Below are positions 8,180-17,807 of a DNA stretch of 64,000 bases, one piece after another. Each line of letters opens with the position of its first letter. Position 1 is the first letter of the stretch. The notes under the pieces were generated by a model that did not search any database, was not told the DNA's origin, and was given only the letters and a program-made list of their open reading frames with translations. Made by a program: the position numbers and the translations under genes. The stretch comes from Palauibacter sp965207805 (GTDB taxonomy: Bacteria; Gemmatimonadota; Gemmatimonadetes; Palauibacterales; Palauibacteraceae): the NCBI GenBank assembly GCA_965207805.1, contig OZ242312.1, positions 248,001-312,000 of the forward strand. The letters are read 5' to 3'.

Positions 8180-10360
8180 ATGTCGCGAGCGAAAGCCGCA
8201 TGCCATGACCGTTTCCCCCTCATCGCGGCGCTGCTCGCCGTGAGCGTCCAGGCCACCGGCTGCACCGGGGAGGGTGCCGACCCCGCCACCGAAGCCCCGG
8301 CCGACGCCGGGGTCGCGCCCCCCGTCGCGCGCGTGATCCCGGAGCAACTGGAGACGCACGGGCACACGCGGATCGACAACTACTACTGGCTGAACCAGCG
8401 CGAGAATCCCGAGGTCATCGCGTACCTCGAGGCGGAGAACGGCTACACCGACGCGCTGATGTCGCACACCGAGGATCTCCAGACCGAGCTGTTCGAGGAG
8501 ATCAAGGGCCGGATCCAGCAGACCGACCTCTCCGTGCCGGTGCGAGAGGGCGACTTCTTCTACTACAGCCGCACCGAGGAAGGGCGGGACTATCGGATCT
8601 ACGCCCGGAAGCGCGGGTCGCTGGACGCGGACGAGGAGATCATCCTCGACGTGAACCCGCTCGCCGAGGGCCACGACTACTACGCCGCCTTCCCTGAAGT
8701 CAGCTCCGACGGCGACCTGATGGCGTGGGCCGAGGACACCCGCGGGCGCCGCATCTACACGATCCGGATCCGGAATCTCGACACCGGAGAGGATTACCCG
8801 GAGTCGATCGAAGGCGCGTCCGGCAACATGGTGTGGGCCGAGGACAACCGGACGCTCTTCTACGCGCGACGGGATCCCGGCACGCTGCGTTCGTACCAGG
8901 TCTACCGGCACCGGATCGGCACGGACCCCGCGGACGACGTGCTCGTGTACCAGGAGGACGACGAGGAGTTCAGCAGCGGTATCCGCAAGACGAAGTCGAA
9001 GCAGTACCTCGTCATCTCCTCCTCCCACACCCTGATGGACGAGCACCGCTTCCTCGACGCGACGAACCCCGAGGGCGAGTTCACCCTCTTCCTTCCGCGC
9101 GAGCGCGGGCACGAGCACCGCTTCGACCACTTCGGGGACGACTTCTACATCCGGACGAACCTCGACGGAGCCGAGAACTTCAAGCTCATGCGGACCCCCG
9201 TCGACCGGACGGCGACGGACAACTGGGAGGCGGTCGTCCCCCACCGGGACGATGTCTTCCTGCAGGGGTTCGAGTTGTTCCGGAACCACCTCGTGATCTC
9301 GGAGCGGGCGGGAGGACTCACCCGCCTGCGCGTCCGCGCCTGGGAAGGGGAGGAGCACGAGATCGCGTTCGACGAGCCGGCCTACCTGGCCTCCCTGTCG
9401 GCCAACCCCGAGCTGGACACGAACATCCTTCGCTACGGGTACACGTCCCTCTCCGCGCCGCGCTCGGTCTACGACTACGACATGTCCACCCGCGAGCGCA
9501 CGCTGCTCAAGGAGGACGAAGTGCTCGGCGGCTACGACCGCGCGGACTACGTGGTGGAGCGGCTGCACGCCCCCGCCCGCGACGGCGCCGTGGAAGTCCC
9601 GGTGTCCGTCGTCTACCGGCGCGGCCTCGAGAAGGACGGCGACAACCCGCTCCTCCTCTACGCCTACGGCTCATACGGGGCGAGCATGGAGCCCACCTTC
9701 TCCTCCACCCGCCTCAGCCTCCTCGACCGCGGCTTCGTCTATGCGATCGCCCACATCCGCGGCGGACAGGAACTGGGCCGTGCGTGGTACGAGGACGGGA
9801 AGATGTTCAACAAGAAGAACACCTTCACGGACTACGTGGACGTGGCGGATTACCTCATCGCGGAAGGCTACACGAGCCCGGAGAGACTCTTCGCCCGCGG
9901 CGGGAGCGCCGGGGGTCTGCTCATGGGAGCGGTGGTGAACATGCGGCCGGAGCTGTTCCGGGGCGTGGTCGCCCACGTGCCGTTCGTCGACGTCGTGACG
10001 ACGATGCTGGATGAGTCGATCCCGCTCACGACCTTCGAGTGGGACGAGTGGGGCAACCCGGCGGACCTCGAGTCGTACCGCTACATGCTCTCCTACTCGC
10101 CGTACGACCAGGTGGAGGCGAAGGACTACCCGAACCTGCTCGTCACGACGGGGCTGCACGACTCGCAGGTCCAGTACTGGGAGCCCGCGAAGTGGGTCGC
10201 GAAGCTGCGCGCGACGAAAACGGACGAGAACCGCCTGCTCCTCAAGACGCACATGGACGCCGGCCACGGCGGCGGCTCCGGCCGCGACCGCCAGTACGAG
10301 GAGCTCGCCTTCGAGTTCGCCTTCATCCTCGATCTGCTGGAGGAGACCGCCCCGCGCTAG
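8180..10360 (+). CDS. S9 prolyl oligopeptidase / oligopeptidase B-like, lipoprotein
   Basis: A 726-residue S9A peptidase. A lipoprotein signal (QATGC) precedes an N-terminal seven-bladed propeller that begins with a typical ETHGHTRIDNYYWLNQRENP block. The C-terminal alpha/beta hydrolase carries the catalytic triad Ser576 (GGSAGG), Asp661 (GLHDSQV) and His696 (DAGHGG). The layout matches oligopeptidase B, which cleaves short peptides after basic residues, but here it would be tethered outside the cytoplasmic membrane. AAGGAG lies 8 bases before ATG 8180. Its stop codon lies within the first copy of a 20-bp tandem duplication. Confidence 0.93.
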   Translation: MSRAKAACHDRFPLIAALLAVSVQATGCTGEGADPATEAPADAGVAPPVARVIPEQLETHGHTRIDNYYWLNQRENPEVIAYLEAENGYTDALMSHTEDLQTELFEEIKGRIQQTDLSVPVREGDFFYYSRTEEGRDYRIYARKRGSLDADEEIILDVNPLAEGHDYYAAFPEVSSDGDLMAWAEDTRGRRIYTIRIRNLDTGEDYPESIEGASGNMVWAEDNRTLFYARRDPGTLRSYQVYRHRIGTDPADDVLVYQEDDEEFSSGIRKTKSKQYLVISSSHTLMDEHRFLDATNPEGEFTLFLPRERGHEHRFDHFGDDFYIRTNLDGAENFKLMRTPVDRTATDNWEAVVPHRDDVFLQGFELFRNHLVISERAGGLTRLRVRAWEGEEHEIAFDEPAYLASLSANPELDTNILRYGYTSLSAPRSVYDYDMSTRERTLLKEDEVLGGYDRADYVVERLHAPARDGAVEVPVSVVYRRGLEKDGDNPLLLYAYGSYGASMEPTFSSTRLSLLDRGFVYAIAHIRGGQELGRAWYEDGKMFNKKNTFTDYVDVADYLIAEGYTSPERLFARGGSAGGLLMGAVVNMRPELFRGVVAHVPFVDVVTTMLDESIPLTTFEWDEWGNPADLESYRYMLSYSPYDQVEAKDYPNLLVTTGLHDSQVQYWEPAKWVAKLRATKTDENRLLLKTHMDAGHGGGSGRDRQYEELAFEFAFILDLLEETAPR

Positions 10361-10392
10361 GGCACGGCCGCTCGCGCTAGGGCATGGCCGCT
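10353..10392. repeat. Tandem duplication, 2 x 20 bp
   Basis: Two adjacent 20-bp units (10353-10372 and 10373-10392) match at 19 of 20 positions, beginning CGCGCTAGGGCA. The first unit contains the TAG stop of the oligopeptidase. The second unit supplies a duplicate in-frame-looking TAG and ends just before the stop of the convergent deacetylase. It looks like a recent slippage or duplication event. Confidence 0.8.
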
Positions 10393-10396
10393 GGCC

Positions 10397-11386
10397 CTAC
10401 GGCATGCCCGCCCGCGCCCGGACCCACTCGACGGCCTCGCGGTGGGTGCCGAACCAGACGCCGGGCTTCGTCCGCATGTGCTCGATGAGTTCGCGCAGGA
10501 TCACGATCCGTGAGCGGTGCCCGATGTAGTGCGGGTGCATGGTGAGGAGGAACATCGTCCCCTCCTCGTACGCCATGTCGAACTCGTCCTTGTACACCTC
10601 CAGCACCTCGCGCGGGTTGGAGTAGCGGTCGCCGAGGGGGTTGAAGAGCGGCGCGTCGTCCAGGATCCAGTCCACGGGGAGTTCGACGAGGCCCGTGGGC
10701 TCGCCGTTCTGGTTGATCTCGTAGGGCCGGTCGTCCGCCATGAGCGAGGAGTCGTACAGGAAGTCCATCTCCAGCAGGAGGTCGAGCGTCGAGTCGCTGA
10801 AGTTCCACGACGGCGCGCGGTAGCCGACCGGGCGTTCGCCCATGAGTTCCGTCAGCCGCTCGATAGCCATGCGCAGCAGGCGTTCCTCCTCGTCGCGCGG
10901 GAGGGTCGCGTTGCGCTCGTGGATCCAGCCGTGGACGCCGATCTCGTGGCGGCCGGAGGCTTGGATCATGTCGATCTGGTGCGGCGCGAGGCTGAAGCTG
11001 AGGGCAGGCCCGAAGAACGAGGCGGCGATCCCGTACTCGTCGAGCAGGTCGATAACGCGGCCGAGGGCGACGCGCGACCCGTATTCCCCCTGCGACAGGC
11101 CGCCCACGTTGGTGTCGCCATTCCGCAGCCAGACCGTCTCGTTGTCGACGTCGAAGGAGAGCAGCACGGCGACCCGGCCCCCGTCCGGCCACGAGTCCGG
11201 GTTCAGGTCGCGTCCGGCGCGCACGCGGTTGACGGCCTCGAACACGCGCGCCTCGGACCAGCGCCACGGCGGATCGTCCGCCTCCTGCGCCGCGTGGGCC
11301 GTCGTCGGAATCGCGGCAGCCGCCGTCATGCCGCAAAGGACGACGGCGAGTCCGCGAGAGATCGAAGATCGTATCGGGCCGGTCAT
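10397..11386 (-). CDS. Exported polysaccharide deacetylase (NodB domain)
   Basis: A 329-residue protein with a signal peptide (about residues 1-32, ending THAAQ) followed by a NodB-homology domain. Visible motifs are SFDVDNE (catalytic and metal Asp near 79-81), EIGVHGWIHE (metal His152 and His156), GYRAPSWNFS (Arg190) and LTMHPHYIGH (His284). The family removes N-acetyl or N-formyl groups from sugars or hydrolyses related amides. The motif style resembles the PuuE/HpPgdA-like subgroup, so the substrate could be peptidoglycan or a small cyclic amide. GGGGGA precedes ATG 11386. It is divergent from pckA across 168 bp that are visibly AT-richer than the surroundings. Confidence 0.9.
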   Translation of the reverse strand: MTGPIRSSISRGLAVVLCGMTAAAAIPTTAHAAQEADDPPWRWSEARVFEAVNRVRAGRDLNPDSWPDGGRVAVLLSFDVDNETVWLRNGDTNVGGLSQGEYGSRVALGRVIDLLDEYGIAASFFGPALSFSLAPHQIDMIQASGRHEIGVHGWIHERNATLPRDEEERLLRMAIERLTELMGERPVGYRAPSWNFSDSTLDLLLEMDFLYDSSLMADDRPYEINQNGEPTGLVELPVDWILDDAPLFNPLGDRYSNPREVLEVYKDEFDMAYEEGTMFLLTMHPHYIGHRSRIVILRELIEHMRTKPGVWFGTHREAVEWVRARAGMP

Positions 11387-11554
11387 GAGGATTCCCCCGT
11401 TTCGGTAGTCATCTCAAGTCTGAAAGCTTATTTTAACAGATTGCTCGTGAATCGGACGGTCGGCGCCGATTCCGTACGGCGCTGAGATTTGTCCCCGATT
11501 CGTGGGCTCGTCGCCGTGGTGTCGGCCCTCCCCTGATTATGGCGACGACGACAC

Positions 11555-13162
11555 ATGACGACTACAACGGCCGAAATCGGCACCATGGACCTCAGCGCGC
11601 ACGGGATCACCGTCACCCGCATCAAACGTAATCCCTCCGTGGGGGACATCTACGCCGATGCACTGAGTGGCCGCGAACCCGGCGCGGTCAAGGCGGCGAA
11701 CGGAGCCCTCGTGGCGTTCTCCGGCGCCAAGACCGGCCGCTCCCCGAACGACAAGCACGTGGTGCGCGATCCGGAGACCGAGCGGGACGTCTGGTGGGGT
11801 CCGGTCAACTTCCCCCTCGAGCGCCGGAGCTTCCGCCGGAATCGCGAACGCGCGCGCGCTTTTCTGAACGCTCAGGATCTCCTTTACGTCATCGACGGCT
11901 TCGCCGGCTGGGACCCGGAGTACCGCCTCAACGTCCGGATCATCTGCAACCGCCCGTACCACGCCCTCTTCATGCACAACATGCTCATCCGCCCCACGCC
12001 CGCGGAGTTGGCGGAGTTCGGCGAGCCCGACTTCGTCGTCTACAACGCGGGCCAGGAGGCGGCGGACCCGTCGGTGGAGGGCGTCACCTCTCCGACGAGC
12101 GTCGATCTCTCCTTCGGTGACAACGAGGCCTGCATCCTCGGAACCGAGTACGCGGGGGAGATGAAGAAGGGCGTGTTCACGATCATGAACTACCTCATGC
12201 CGAAGCGGGACGTGCTCTCGATGCACTGCTCGGCGACGACCGATCCGACGACCGGGGCCTCGTCGCTCCTCTTCGGTCTCTCGGGGACGGGGAAGACCAC
12301 GCTCTCGGCCGACCCGCACCGGCGGCTCATCGGCGACGACGAACACTGCTGGACCGACTCGGGGATCTTCAACATAGAGGGCGGCTGCTACGCGAAGACG
12401 ATCGATCTCTCCGAGGAGAAGGAACCCGACATCTACCGGGCGCTCCGCTACGGCGCGGTGCTGGAGAACGTCGTGCTGCGGGACGACGGGAGCGTGGACT
12501 GGTCGGACTCGTCGATCACGCAGAACACGCGCGGCAGCTACCCGATCGAGTTCATCGACAACGCGCAGGTGCCGTGCGTGGCGGGGCACCCGACCGACGT
12601 GATCTTCCTGACGGCGGACGCGTTCGGCGTGTTGCCGCCGGTGAGCCGGTTGACGCCCGAGCAGGCCATGTACCACTTCATCAGCGGGTACACGGCGAAG
12701 GTCGCGGGCACGGAGGTCGGCGTCACCGACCCGGTGGCGACGTTCTCGCCCTGCTTCGGGGGCCCGTTCCTCGTGTGGCACCCGGCGAAGTACGCTCGCC
12801 TGCTCGCGGACCGGATGCGCGAGCATGGAGTGAGAGTGTGGCTCGTGAACACGGGCTGGAGCGGCGGGCCGTTCGGCGTCGGTGCGCGGATCGACCTGCC
12901 GCACACGCGGCGGATGGTCGACGCCATCCACGCCGGCGAACTCGGCGACGCGCCGACGGAGCCGGACCCGGTGTTCGGGGTCCACGTCGTGACGGACGTA
13001 CCCGGCGTGCCCCGCGAGATTCTGCGGCCGCGCGCAACGTGGCCGGACCCCGCGGCGTACGATGAGAAGGCCGCGCACCTGGCCCGGCTCTTCAGGGAGA
13101 ACTTCAGGGAATACGAGGACGACTGTCCGCCGGACGTGTGTACGGCGGGCCCCGTGGTCTGA
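11555..13162 (+). CDS. pckA: Phosphoenolpyruvate carboxykinase (ATP)
   Basis: A 535-residue ATP-dependent PEP carboxykinase, close to the usual length of about 530. It converts oxaloacetate and ATP to PEP, CO2 and ADP at the entry to gluconeogenesis. The kinase loop GLSGTGKTT lies at residues 241-249. Other conserved blocks are FSGAKTGRSPNDKHVV, GDDEHCWTDSGIFNIEGGCYAK and the C-terminal NTGWSGGPFGVGARI. ATG 11555 lacks a clear ribosome binding site; an internal ATG at 11585 is an alternative start that would remove ten residues. It stands alone in its direction after the divergent deacetylase. Confidence 0.97.
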   Translation: MTTTTAEIGTMDLSAHGITVTRIKRNPSVGDIYADALSGREPGAVKAANGALVAFSGAKTGRSPNDKHVVRDPETERDVWWGPVNFPLERRSFRRNRERARAFLNAQDLLYVIDGFAGWDPEYRLNVRIICNRPYHALFMHNMLIRPTPAELAEFGEPDFVVYNAGQEAADPSVEGVTSPTSVDLSFGDNEACILGTEYAGEMKKGVFTIMNYLMPKRDVLSMHCSATTDPTTGASSLLFGLSGTGKTTLSADPHRRLIGDDEHCWTDSGIFNIEGGCYAKTIDLSEEKEPDIYRALRYGAVLENVVLRDDGSVDWSDSSITQNTRGSYPIEFIDNAQVPCVAGHPTDVIFLTADAFGVLPPVSRLTPEQAMYHFISGYTAKVAGTEVGVTDPVATFSPCFGGPFLVWHPAKYARLLADRMREHGVRVWLVNTGWSGGPFGVGARIDLPHTRRMVDAIHAGELGDAPTEPDPVFGVHVVTDVPGVPREILRPRATWPDPAAYDEKAAHLARLFRENFREYEDDCPPDVCTAGPVV

Positions 13163-13199
13163 CTCCGGCCACGGGCGGCGAACATGAGGAGGAAGCCCG

Positions 13200-14834
13200 A
13201 TGCGGCGACGTGATCTGATGTTGGCGGTGGGTCTGGCGGTGATGGTGGCCGGGTGTACGAGCGCGCAGCGCGATGCGCCACAGATGGCGGGCGCCTCCAT
13301 GGCTGGCGCCGCGCAGGCCGGGAACGGCGACGGCAACTCCACGCCGCTCTACGGCAATCTCGGCCCGCACAATCGCTCGATCACCACGCAGTCGAAAAAG
13401 GCGCAGGCCTACTTCGACGAGGGGCTGCTCTTCATGTACGCGTTCGGCACCTCGGTCGCCGAGGAGTCGTTCCGGGCCTCGCAGACGGAGGATCCGGAGT
13501 GCGCCTCATGCTACTGGGGCGAGGCGTGGTCGCTGGCCCCGTACCTGAACGGCGGCATGTCGCCCGGCAACGAGCGCTCGGCCCACGCCGCCATGCAGAA
13601 GGCGCAGGAGCACAAGTCGGGCGCGACCGAGGTCGAGCAGGCGCTGATCGACGCTTTCGCCGTGCGCTTCGAGGCCGACCCGGAGCGCTCCCGCCGCCGC
13701 ATGCTCGACACCCTGTACGCGCGGGAGATGGACAAGGTCGCGGCGCGCTACCCGGACGATCTCGACGTGCTCACGCTGCAGGCCGAAGCCTGGATGCTGC
13801 TGCGCCCCCGGCGCGGGGACGTGGATCTCGAGGCGGAGGACGTGAAGAAGATCCGCCCCATACTCGAGACCGTCCTCGCGCGCGACATCCGCCACCCCGG
13901 CGCCTGCCACCTCTACATCCACCTCGTGGAGGCCTCCCAGGATCCGGGTCTGGCCGAGGCGTGTTCGGACCACCTCGGAAGCCAGATCGCGGTGAGCCAC
14001 ATCCACCACATGCCGACGCACATCTACATGAACATCGGCCGCTGGGGCGACGCGGTGCGCGGCAACCAGCAGGCGTGGCACGCCGACCAGAAGGCCTCGC
14101 ACGGCGGCCCCCCCGGCGTCTATCCCTCGCACAACCTCCACATGCTGCTGAACGCCGCCGTCATGGACGGGCAGAGCGCCGTCGCGATCCAGGCGGCGAA
14201 GGATCTGTCGGGGCACCGCGGCCCGTGGGCGGCCTACATTCCGCTCACCTACGCCGCGTTCGGCCGCTGGAGCGAGATCCTGGCGGGCGACGGCCCGAAG
14301 TCGGACGAGCCCATGGAAGTCGTCGCGTGGAGCTTCTCGCGCGGCCTGGCCTACCTCCGGATGGGGCACGTCGGCGTCGCGCAGGACCACCTCGACGAGA
14401 TCGATGAGGCGCTCGAGGGCGCCGATCCCTCCGCCACCTTCCGCTACAGCCCGCTCGCGGACGTCGTCGCGTTGCCGCGCTCGATCCTCGCGGGAGAGAT
14501 CCTGAACGCGCAGGGGAAGGCGGAGGAGGCCGTCGCGGTGCTGAAGCACGGGATCGAGAAGGAAGACGGACTCATCTACTCCGAGCCGAGGGCGTGGCAC
14601 ATGCCGGTCCGCCATACGCTCGGCGCGATCCTGCTCGAAAACGGCCGGGCCGCCGCGGCGGAGCGGGTGTACCGCGGTGCACTCGACGATCTGCCCAATC
14701 AGGGATGGGCCTGGTTCGGCCTCACGCAGGCGCTGGAGGCGCAGGAGAAGACCGCGCAGGCGCAGGAGGCGCGCCGCGAATTCGATCGCTACTGGGTCCG
14801 CGCCGACACCTGGCTCCGCAGCTCGAGGTTCTAG
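13200..14834 (+). CDS. TPR-repeat lipoprotein
   Basis: A 544-residue protein behind a GAGGAGGAAG ribosome binding site. Its lipoprotein signal ends at Cys19 (VMVAGC). A low-complexity Ala/Gly linker follows, then a helical repeat region starting with KKAQAYFDEGLLFMYAF and containing pairs of tetratricopeptide-like helices. The segment ASCYWGEAWSLAPYLNGG and the later HHMPTHIYMNIGRWGDAVRGN block recur in exported TPR proteins of environmental bacteria. It is probably a scaffold or binding protein on the cell surface; no catalytic motif is seen. The PPK2 gene follows after 34 bp. Confidence 0.75.
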   Translation: MRRRDLMLAVGLAVMVAGCTSAQRDAPQMAGASMAGAAQAGNGDGNSTPLYGNLGPHNRSITTQSKKAQAYFDEGLLFMYAFGTSVAEESFRASQTEDPECASCYWGEAWSLAPYLNGGMSPGNERSAHAAMQKAQEHKSGATEVEQALIDAFAVRFEADPERSRRRMLDTLYAREMDKVAARYPDDLDVLTLQAEAWMLLRPRRGDVDLEAEDVKKIRPILETVLARDIRHPGACHLYIHLVEASQDPGLAEACSDHLGSQIAVSHIHHMPTHIYMNIGRWGDAVRGNQQAWHADQKASHGGPPGVYPSHNLHMLLNAAVMDGQSAVAIQAAKDLSGHRGPWAAYIPLTYAAFGRWSEILAGDGPKSDEPMEVVAWSFSRGLAYLRMGHVGVAQDHLDEIDEALEGADPSATFRYSPLADVVALPRSILAGEILNAQGKAEEAVAVLKHGIEKEDGLIYSEPRAWHMPVRHTLGAILLENGRAAAAERVYRGALDDLPNQGWAWFGLTQALEAQEKTAQAQEARREFDRYWVRADTWLRSSRF

Positions 14835-14868
14835 TGTAGTGTCGCCCCGGCGCCCCGACCCGCTTGGC

Positions 14869-15750
14869 ATGATCGACTTCTCGCCGCCGGAGAGTCCGTT
14901 CAGGATCAGCTACGACGGCGACTTCGACATCTCCCGTGCGGTGACGGCGCCACCCCCCGAGGCGCCCTCCGAGCGCGAGATGAGAAAGGAACTGAAGCGC
15001 ACGGTACGCAGGATCTCGCGGCTCCAGCGGCGTCTGCACGCGCACCGCCACTACGCGGTGCTGCTCGTCTTCCAGGCGATGGACGCGGCGGGGAAGGACT
15101 CGACGCTGCGGGCGGTCATGACGGGCGTGAACCCGGCCGGCTTCCGGATCAACGCCTTCGAGGCGCCGTCCAACGAGGAGGCGAGGCACGACTTCCTGTG
15201 GCGCACGACGCGCCGGCTTCCCGAGAAAGGCAGGATCGGGATCTTCAACCGCAGTTACTACGAGGAAGTGCTCATCGTGCGGGTCCACCCCGAGTACCTC
15301 GACCGGCAGAAGCTGCCCCGCCGGCTGCCCATCCTGGAGCGCTGCGAGGAACGCTACCAGTCGATTCGCGACCACGAGGCGCACCTCGCGCGGAACGGGA
15401 CCGTGATCCTGAAGTTCTGGCTCAACATCTCGAAGGAAGAACAGGCCCGCCGCTTCCTCCGCCGGATCGACCGCCCCGACAAGAACTGGAAGTTCAGCCG
15501 CGCCGATATCGAGGAACGGCAACACTGGGACGACTACATGGCCGCGTACGAGGACGCGATCAACGCGACCGCCCGCCCGTGGGCGCCATGGTACGCGATC
15601 CCCGCCGACTCGAAGCCCTGGATGCGGCTCCTCGTCGCCCAGCTCGTACGCGACCAGCTCGCCACCCTCGACCTCGCGCATCCCGAGCTACCTGAAGACG
15701 AACGCGCCGAACTCCAGGGCTACCGAGCCAACCTCACCGCCGAACTTTGA
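14869..15750 (+). CDS. Polyphosphate kinase 2 (PPK2 family)
   Basis: A 293-residue single-domain PPK2, the usual length. The Walker A-like motif MDAAGKDS is at residues 71-78 and the FNRSYYEEVL block starts at residue 126. The charged RRIDRPDKNWKFS segment is typical of the lid region. The family moves phosphate between polyphosphate and nucleotides; single-domain members often make ATP or ADP from polyphosphate, but the direction cannot be fixed here. ATG 14869 is chosen; GTG 14839 is an in-frame alternative. The longer open frame upstream is Arg/Ala-rich overlap with the TPR gene and is not credible protein. The next gene starts almost at its stop. Confidence 0.92.
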   Translation: MIDFSPPESPFRISYDGDFDISRAVTAPPPEAPSEREMRKELKRTVRRISRLQRRLHAHRHYAVLLVFQAMDAAGKDSTLRAVMTGVNPAGFRINAFEAPSNEEARHDFLWRTTRRLPEKGRIGIFNRSYYEEVLIVRVHPEYLDRQKLPRRLPILERCEERYQSIRDHEAHLARNGTVILKFWLNISKEEQARRFLRRIDRPDKNWKFSRADIEERQHWDDYMAAYEDAINATARPWAPWYAIPADSKPWMRLLVAQLVRDQLATLDLAHPELPEDERAELQGYRANLTAEL

Positions 15751-15758
15751 TCGAAACC

Positions 15759-16571
15759 ATGCCGGACCGCCATCGCGCCTTCCTCCAGCGCGCACTGGCT
15801 GCGGTCCCCGGGATCGACGGCATCGTCGGGCTGGCGGCGGGCGGTTCCTTCATTGCGGGCGAGATCGACGAGTTCTCCGATCTCGACCTCGTGTTGGCGG
15901 TGGAACCGGAGGTCTGGCCGGAGATTCTCGACCGGCAGCAGGCGATCGCCGCGGAACTCGATCCTTCGTTTCTGGCGGGCTTCACCGGGGAGCACGTGGG
16001 AGAGCCGCGCCTGCTCGTGTGCCTGTACGGCCCTCCCCTCCTGCACGTGGACCTGAAGTTCGTGTCGCTCGACGACGCGCACGAACGGATCGAGGACCCG
16101 GTCATCCTGTGGGAGGTCGATGGCTGCCTGAGCGCCGCCTTCGCCCGCACCGCCCCCCGCTACCCGGCCGCGGATCCGGACTGGATCGAGGATCGCTTCT
16201 GGATCTGGGCGCATTACGTCGCCGACAAGATCGAACGCGGCGAGATCTTCGAGGCGCTGGACGGCCTCGGGTTTTGGCGGGCCGTGGTGCTGGCGCCGCT
16301 GGCGTTCAGACGGGCTGGCGTAGAGGCCACCGGCGTACGCCGGATCGAGGACCGGCTCCCCGCCTTCGCGACCGATCTCGAACGGACGATTGGATGCGTC
16401 GACGCCGCGGCGTGCGTGGCCGCACTGGAGGCCGCGATCGAACTCTACACCGAGCTTCGGGACGCTGCCGCGGCCGGGAGCGATGTCGAAGCGAGCCCCG
16501 TCGAACGCGAAGTTCGGGCATACGTCACGGGGCTTCCCGCCCGGCTGGGCCTGGGCGGCTCGCGCGTCTGA
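15759..16571 (+). CDS. Nucleotidyltransferase-domain protein
   Basis: A 270-residue protein with an N-terminal pol-beta-type nucleotidyltransferase signature. GGS occurs at residues 28-30, followed by SDLDLVL with metal-binding Asp41 and Asp43. A third acidic strand is visible as HVDLKFVSL. Such proteins include aminoglycoside adenylyltransferase-like and MNT-type enzymes; the C-terminal helical half is not recognised, so substrate is unknown. ATG 15759 is chosen; an in-frame TTG at 15747 overlapping the PPK2 stop is the alternative and would suggest translational coupling. Confidence 0.75.
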   Translation: MPDRHRAFLQRALAAVPGIDGIVGLAAGGSFIAGEIDEFSDLDLVLAVEPEVWPEILDRQQAIAAELDPSFLAGFTGEHVGEPRLLVCLYGPPLLHVDLKFVSLDDAHERIEDPVILWEVDGCLSAAFARTAPRYPAADPDWIEDRFWIWAHYVADKIERGEIFEALDGLGFWRAVVLAPLAFRRAGVEATGVRRIEDRLPAFATDLERTIGCVDAAACVAALEAAIELYTELRDAAAAGSDVEASPVEREVRAYVTGLPARLGLGGSRV

Positions 16572-16669
16572 TCGATCGCGGGCCTGACCGCGCGCCGGAT
16601 GTCTGTTCAGGAATCGGCTGCGCCAACATCTTGCGACCCTTGGCTCGTCTCGCGCACCGGGAGGCTTTC

Positions 16670-17797
16670 ATGGCCCGCAGACCACATCGACCCGAGCACC
16701 TGTACGCCGGAGCGGTCCGCCGTCCGAGCGCGCCTGCGGCCGTCCTTCTTGCGGGAGCGTGGCTCTTTACCGGGTGCGCCTCCGACAACGGCGGTGGCAG
16801 CGGCGGGGGAGCGGAGGCAGGCGGCGGGGCGACGATCGAAGCCGTCCACTTTGCGTTCACGGAGGTCGTGCCGGGGGTCTATCATGCACGCGGGGCGAGC
16901 GACCTCGTCGTGGGATCGAACGCGGGCGTGGTCGTGAACGAGGCTGACGTGCTCCTCGTCGATTCCCACATTTCTCCCGCGGCGGCGAACGCGCTCGTCG
17001 AGGACCTGCGCTCGATCACCGACAACCCCGTGCGCTACGCCGCGAACACGCACTGGCACTTCGATCACGCGCACGGCAACCAGGTGTATCCGCCGGAGGT
17101 CGAGATCATCAGCCACGAGGCGACCCGGGCGGCGATCGCGGCGGGACGCTCGAATTCGGGCCGCTCGTACGAACTCTTCGTGGGATCGATCCCCCGGCGG
17201 ATCGAGCAGATGGAGGCGACGCTCGATACGATGACGGAGGCGGCGGCGCGCGCGGAGCTGGAGGAGACGCTCGAACGTCAGCGGACCTACTACGCGCAGT
17301 TGCAGGAGGTCGTCCCCACGCCCCCCAACACGACGCTTTCGGAGCGGCTCACGCTCTATCGGGGCGGACGCGAGATCCAGTTCCACTTCTTCGGCCGCGC
17401 CCACACGGAAGGCGATGTCATCGTATACCTGCCGGACGACCGCGTGATCATCACCGGGGACATGCTCACGGCCGGTCTCCCCTACATGGGCGACGGGTAC
17501 GTGAACGAATGGGTCGAGACACTCGGCCGCCTGAAGGCACTCGACTTCGACTGGATCATCCCCGGCCACGGCGAGCCGTACCGGGAGCGAGAGCGGATCG
17601 ACCACCTGCAGGCCTACCTGCAGGACCTGTGGGACCAGTCCGTCGAGCTCCACGGCCAGGGGGTGAGCGCCGAGGACGCCGCGGGCCGCATCGACCTTAC
17701 GGCACACGCCGACAACTTCGGCGGGATCGCCAGTCCGGGCGCGAACCCGGTCGCGGTGCTGCGGATCTTCGAGTTGCTCGACGGCACCGCAAACTGA
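16670..17797 (+). CDS. Metallo-beta-lactamase-fold hydrolase, lipoprotein
   Basis: A 375-residue exported MBL-fold protein with a lipoprotein signal (WLFTGC) and Gly-rich linker. The zinc motif HWHFDHAHGN places ligands at His128, His130, Asp132 and His133. Later ligands are visible in the FGRAHTEGDVIVYLP, IITGDML and IIPGHGEP blocks. The layout matches broad-specificity MBL hydrolases such as quinoprotein-relay SoxH-like proteins or subclass B4-like enzymes; true beta-lactamase activity is possible but not shown. GGGAGG upstream supports ATG 16670. The open frame continues 650 bp further upstream but that part overlaps the nucleotidyltransferase out of frame. Confidence 0.88.
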   Translation: MARRPHRPEHLYAGAVRRPSAPAAVLLAGAWLFTGCASDNGGGSGGGAEAGGGATIEAVHFAFTEVVPGVYHARGASDLVVGSNAGVVVNEADVLLVDSHISPAAANALVEDLRSITDNPVRYAANTHWHFDHAHGNQVYPPEVEIISHEATRAAIAAGRSNSGRSYELFVGSIPRRIEQMEATLDTMTEAAARAELEETLERQRTYYAQLQEVVPTPPNTTLSERLTLYRGGREIQFHFFGRAHTEGDVIVYLPDDRVIITGDMLTAGLPYMGDGYVNEWVETLGRLKALDFDWIIPGHGEPYRERERIDHLQAYLQDLWDQSVELHGQGVSAEDAAGRIDLTAHADNFGGIASPGANPVAVLRIFELLDGTAN

Positions 17798-17807
17798 GAG
17801 GAGTTTT

